From Leminorella grimontii ATCC 33999 = DSM 5078 (GTDB lineage: Bacteria > Pseudomonadota > Gammaproteobacteria > Enterobacterales > Enterobacteriaceae): a stretch of DNA of 64,000 bases. The DNA is taken from contig NZ_AUUA01000001.1 of NCBI RefSeq assembly GCF_000439085.1, positions 744,001-808,000 of the forward strand, given 5' to 3'. The notes under the pieces were generated by a model. That model did not search any database. It was not told the origin of the DNA and worked only from the letters and a program-made list of their open reading frames with translations. Shown piece by piece: positions 60,639-64,000 of the stretch (positions are counted from its first letter, which is position 1; each line of letters starts with the position of its first letter). The position numbers and the translations under genes were made by a program.

Positions 60639-61874
60639 TTGAAACGCTATCTAACCACTACTCGCCTATTCCTCACTGTAGGCTTAAGCTATATTTTATT
60701 CGCTACGTCAACTCAAGCAACGGTGATTTATCATTATCCCGTGTGGACAGGCTCTACTGACAATGCGGGTACCTGCACTTATAGTCTATCCGATCTTGCG
60801 CCACTATCAGTACCGAGAACGCTGGTTGTTGATAACAACCTGCCTAACGATACTGAGTTGTTCCACTGGAACTACAGTGAGTTTGTACCCAATATAAGCG
60901 GGTACTGTATGCCTAATGGTGAAAGATTAGGCAATAGCAGCGATATGGCTGTCCTTTCGACGTCTCTCCTTCCTCAATTTGGAGCTTTTGAGACCAACGT
61001 TCCTGGAATTAGGCTAAAAATTTATTACACGTATACTGACCGTGGCGTGGGAAAGGACGGCAACACGGAGACAACGCGATGGTATCATGACGGTGCTCTA
61101 CTACCAGGGACAACGCCTCTTAATATTGAATACCTGTGGGAAGGGGCTTATTTCGGAAGCCACTTTGCCCCCGACGGCAACATGGCACCTATGCCTAAGA
61201 CTAAATATTCTTTTTCTCAGACGGCTAATCGGATCGGTTATTCCCTTCGCGCCGTATTAGTTAAAACGGGATATGTGACGTATACCTCAACACCATTATC
61301 ACTTCGGGCAGGCGTATTCTTTGGCAATAATAAAGATGGCTGGACTTCAGTTCCCAACCTTATTGGCAGTGGGGGCATTACCATCGTTCCCCCTTCCTGC
61401 CGCCTGAAAGGCGCGACCGACTATACTATTGACATGGGCCGCTGGCTCCATGCCGGCCCCAGCAGCCTCCAGCCTGGTATATCTCTGCCAGTCAATGGCC
61501 TTGCCAAGCCCGTCAACATCAACCTTGAGTGTTCCAGCAAGCTGAACAACGTCTATTTCCGATTTGAAGACGCGGGCACCTCTCCGTTGAGCAATAATAA
61601 TATTAGTTTGTATGACAGCGGTGGTACCAAAATCGACGGATTAGAAATCGAAATGCTGTACCGCGGTAATCACCTCAACGTGGATAATTCTTCCAAAACC
61701 AATGTCGGCCCGCAGGGTACGATAAATACGAGCCCTGCGGATACCCTCTTCAACAGCCAGTCCACCATCCCCTTCACTGCCCGCTACGTTCAGCGCAGCG
61801 CGATTAAAAAAGGCGGCGCCAGCTATACCGGGCCGGTCACCGGCAAAGTAAATATGTACGTCACCTATCAGTAA
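60639..61874 (+). CDS. Fimbrial adhesin-like protein, array copy 1
   Basis: 411 residues with a signal peptide (about 1-27, ending TQA). The N-terminal domain (about 28-245) has cysteines in GTCTYSLSDLAPLSV and GYCMPNG and ends at a GGGITIVPPSCRLKG-like junction (here GSGGITIVPPSCRLKG). The C-terminal domain is pilin-like with NLECSS and a GKVNMYVTYQ terminus, the donor strand-accepting type. This two-domain layout resembles FimH-type tip adhesins. No chaperone or usher is in the window. Copy 2 is a close paralogue, especially in the last third. Confidence 0.8.
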   Translation: MKRYLTTTRLFLTVGLSYILFATSTQATVIYHYPVWTGSTDNAGTCTYSLSDLAPLSVPRTLVVDNNLPNDTELFHWNYSEFVPNISGYCMPNGERLGNSSDMAVLSTSLLPQFGAFETNVPGIRLKIYYTYTDRGVGKDGNTETTRWYHDGALLPGTTPLNIEYLWEGAYFGSHFAPDGNMAPMPKTKYSFSQTANRIGYSLRAVLVKTGYVTYTSTPLSLRAGVFFGNNKDGWTSVPNLIGSGGITIVPPSCRLKGATDYTIDMGRWLHAGPSSLQPGISLPVNGLAKPVNINLECSSKLNNVYFRFEDAGTSPLSNNNISLYDSGGTKIDGLEIEMLYRGNHLNVDNSSKTNVGPQGTINTSPADTLFNSQSTIPFTARYVQRSAIKKGGASYTGPVTGKVNMYVTYQ

Positions 61875-62353
61875 TGACCGCACCGTTGGCGGCGCTCCAG
61901 TCGCCAAATCCAAAGCGTCTCAAATCTCAACTGTTCCATGAAATTCAGGGAAATAATTCACCAACAATTCGCAGTTCAGAATATTTCAATGATGTTACAA
62001 ATCAAAAAAGATCAATTCGCTAAAAAATAATAACATCACGATCTAATCATTAAACAAAGCCATTTAGAGGTAGAAAAAATACCCCTTGTCATCTATCAAT
62101 ATCAATAAGATAGAATCATTGCACTTCCTCTAACAATTGACACGTTGACTAAACGCTATATTTTAACCGCCATACCAAAGGCTGGTTCTATAAGTCAAAC
62201 AGGCGGAGAATTCCACAGTTTTCGAATGGATATAAACGCTAAAACACGCATTAATTCTCAGAGTAAAATTTAAAGCTCCGCAGCAATAGTCGGCCTCAAT
62301 TAAAGCAACGCTCAGTAATACCTTCGGAACCTTCAGCAAAGGGACAGGAAATA
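61875..62353 (+). promoter_or_regulatory. Adhesin array control region, copy 2
   Basis: This 479-bp gap holds the same elements as copy 1: CCAACAATTC (61961), ATCACGATCTA (62035), AATATCAATAAGATA (62098-62112) and TTGACA (62137-62142), with TATTTT/ATTTTA at 62159-62165 as -10. The leader from there to the start codon is about 180 nt, twice that of copy 1. A short TTGGCG/CGCCAA hairpin (about 61886-61907) after the preceding gene has no T-run. Confidence 0.7.
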
Positions 62354-63619
62354 ATGTTGAAATCTCATTTTAAAGCGGCTTATACGCTAAGCGTTATTGG
62401 GCTATGCTACTTTTCATTTAGCTTTTCGGTTCAGGCTTTAACGCTAGTGCACTATCCCCAGTGGGTTGCTGGCGGAGCGGCTAGCGGCACTTCCGGCACC
62501 TGTTATCACACTCTTCCTGAACTGGCCCCTCTCTCTGTGACAAGAACGCTTGTCGTAGATAATCACCTACCGGTAGGTAGCGAACTTTTTCATTGGGGAT
62601 ACGGTGAATTTATTCCCAATATTAACGGTTACTGTATTCCGAATGGCACTAATAACGTTTCGTCTTACGGTCGTTTTTTCACCGTATTGGCGGGAAACGC
62701 TTTCGCCGATGCCAACGGTGCTTTTGCGACCTCCATACCTGGTATCGGAATAAAGTTTTTTATAACCTATACGTCAAGAGGCGTTAGCGCCTACCGCCCC
62801 GCAGCCTCATCCCAAACGAGCCGTTTAGTCAGCTATGCTGGCTGGATCCCGGCTTCAACGCCTATCAATATCGAATACCCTATAATGAATAGCAATGGTT
62901 CGGGCGTTTGGTTTTATACCGACGTTACTACCACCTCACCAGCAACGCATCACTTCTCACAACAGGCTAATAACGTAGGTTATTCTATCCGCGCCGTGTT
63001 GGTGAAAACGGGCAATATCACTTATACAACCACACCGCTATCTATTCCCCAATCGGCTGAGTTTAAGGCGATAGATCTTGGAAATACGACCAACCTTCCA
63101 AACCTTATCGGCGGCGGCGGAATAACCATTGTTCCCCCTACCTGTAGATTAAAAACGCCAACTGACTATGCTATCAATATGGGTCGCTGGGTACACAGCG
63201 GCCCTGGCAGCCACCAACCCGGTATTGCTCTCCCTGCCTACGGCGTGGCCAAACCTATCAACATCAACCTTGAGTGCTCAGGTTCTCTGGACAACGTCTA
63301 CTTCCGATTTGAAGACGCAGGAACTTCACCGCTGAGCAACAAAAACGTCAGCTTGTATGACGGTAGCGGCACCAGAATTGACGGACTGGAAATCGAAATG
63401 CAGTACGGCGGTAGTCGAATTAACGTGGATAATACAACCAAGACCGATGTAGGCGCCCATGGCACAGTCAAAACCAATCCGCAGGATTTCTCCTTCAACA
63501 GCCAATCCACCGTCCCCTTCACCGCCCGCTACGTGCAGCGCAGCGCGATTAAAAAAGGCGGCGTCGGCTATACCGGGTCGGTGACGGGCAAGGTGAATAT
63601 GTACGTAACTTATCAATGA
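62354..63619 (+). CDS. Fimbrial adhesin-like protein, array copy 2
   Basis: 421 residues with a signal peptide (ending VQA). Same architecture as copy 1: N-domain with GTCYHTLPELAPLSV, LFHWGYGEFIPNINGYCIPNG, junction GGGITIVPPTCRLK, and pilin-like domain with YFRFEDAGTSPLSNKN and GKVNMYVTYQ. The lectin-like middle differs most from copy 1, whereas the C-terminal domain is nearly the same at protein level and partly at DNA level. This pattern fits a shared docking domain with divergent ligand binding. Confidence 0.8.
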   Translation: MLKSHFKAAYTLSVIGLCYFSFSFSVQALTLVHYPQWVAGGAASGTSGTCYHTLPELAPLSVTRTLVVDNHLPVGSELFHWGYGEFIPNINGYCIPNGTNNVSSYGRFFTVLAGNAFADANGAFATSIPGIGIKFFITYTSRGVSAYRPAASSQTSRLVSYAGWIPASTPINIEYPIMNSNGSGVWFYTDVTTTSPATHHFSQQANNVGYSIRAVLVKTGNITYTTTPLSIPQSAEFKAIDLGNTTNLPNLIGGGGITIVPPTCRLKTPTDYAINMGRWVHSGPGSHQPGIALPAYGVAKPININLECSGSLDNVYFRFEDAGTSPLSNKNVSLYDGSGTRIDGLEIEMQYGGSRINVDNTTKTDVGAHGTVKTNPQDFSFNSQSTVPFTARYVQRSAIKKGGVGYTGSVTGKVNMYVTYQ

Positions 63620-63963
63620 TGATGGCATCGGAGGCGGCGAGTTTGCCGCCAACCGTCAGACATTAAATTAGAGTAGAACGGAACGATCAAGGTAATATAC
63701 CACCAACAATTCAACATTAAAAACAATGAGATAATTTTTTTATTAAAAACAAGATATTACTCCAAGCGGTGATCTTATCACGATCTATTAGGGAAATATT
63801 TTTAAACTAAATCAGAAAATTTAACCTGAGTAATTTATGAATATCAATAGGATATGACCTACATTCTCTGACCTAAAATTGACACGTCGCACCGCACTAT
63901 TTTTAATAGCCAGCATTCATTAAGGCGACAATAGTTAATTCTTCAACGGACAGGGATATAATC
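63620..63963 (+). promoter_or_regulatory. Adhesin array control region, copy 3
   Basis: It contains CCAACAATTC (63703), TCACGATCTATTAGG (63778), AATATCAATAGGATA (63840-63854), TTGACA (63879-63884) and TTTAAT (63902-63907), at spacings equal to copy 1 within one or two bases. A GGCGGC/GCCGCC hairpin (63636-63653) follows the preceding gene without a T-run. Confidence 0.7.
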
Positions 63964-64000
63964 ATGTTGAAATCTGATATTAAAACCACTCATATTTTTG
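63964..64000 (+). CDS. Start of a third adhesin-like gene (partial)
   Basis: ATG at 63964 opens MLKSDIKTTHIF, matching the start of copy 2 (MLKSHFKAAYTL), behind an equivalent control region and an ACAGGGA-type ribosome-binding site. It is cut by the window end after 12 codons. The array therefore has at least three members. Confidence 0.75.
   Translation, partial: MLKSDIKTTHIF

Noticed and set aside
1-64000. CRISPR arrays, insertion sequences, prophage, tRNA or rRNA genes
   Set aside because: No regularly spaced short repeats, transposase or integrase motifs, phage structural genes or tRNA-like cloverleafs with CCA-type ends were noticed.

Overview
The window is one contiguous piece of an Enterobacterales chromosome. 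Almost every housekeeping gene is closest in sequence and order to an E. coli/Yersinia-type gene (rne, trp, phoBR, sbcCD, rdgC, mdtABCD-baeSR, trhP, cyaR, fadR, dsbB, ycgL-M-N, minCDE, rnd, fadD, tsaB, yoaA, yoaB). A separate trpG and trpD, the locally different gene order and many unfamiliar accessory genes point away from E. coli/Salmonella and towards a deeper enterobacterial lineage (Budviciaceae or similar, a guess I cannot test). Four perfect 13-bp matS sites (GTGACRNYGTCAC) at 7488, 10759, 21928 and 54868 place the segment in the terminus macrodomain.

Layout. 1-389: C-terminal end of RNase E. 483-773: small monooxygenase. 911-8069: tryptophan genes, split into trpEG and trpDCBA, each with its own trp-type promoter, TrpR operator, Trp-Trp leader peptide and attenuator. 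8139-10217: phoR-phoB (minus) with a Pho box. 10344-16316: sbcDC and rdgC. 16559-17841: a MarT/FidL-like ToxR-type regulator pair. 17905-18043: a palindromic interspersed repeat. 18103-29143: BaeR box and mdtABCD-baeSR. 29239-30992: two overlapping paralogous secreted proteins of unknown function. 31247-37356: a TRAP transporter, a 2-hydroxyacid dehydrogenase, a DHDPS-family lyase and a Cra-like LacI regulator, with an 18-bp perfect palindrome ahead of the operon. 37366-39285: a large secreted protein of unknown function. 39466-41038: trhP and the CyaR small RNA. 41246-45123: fadR, dsbB, and a divergent LysR/MFS pair. 45174-46962: two unknowns, then a decayed yedE and a yedF that lost its key cysteine. 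47244-51217: a YjiK-like protein, ycgN, ycgM, a small membrane protein, an MltB-family transglycosylase and ycgL. 51471-53269: minCDE. 53340-60191: ymdB, rnd, fadD, tsaB, yoaA and yoaB. 60345 to the end: a tandem array of at least three fimbrial adhesin-like genes, each behind a repeated promoter region of about 206-210 bp.

The most distinctive features are the duplicated trp control region between trpG and trpD, the tandem adhesin array with copied regulatory DNA, the TRAP/aldolase operon with its candidate operator, the unexplained secreted paralogue pair, and the yedEF locus caught in decay. No tRNA, rRNA, insertion sequence, prophage or CRISPR array was seen.
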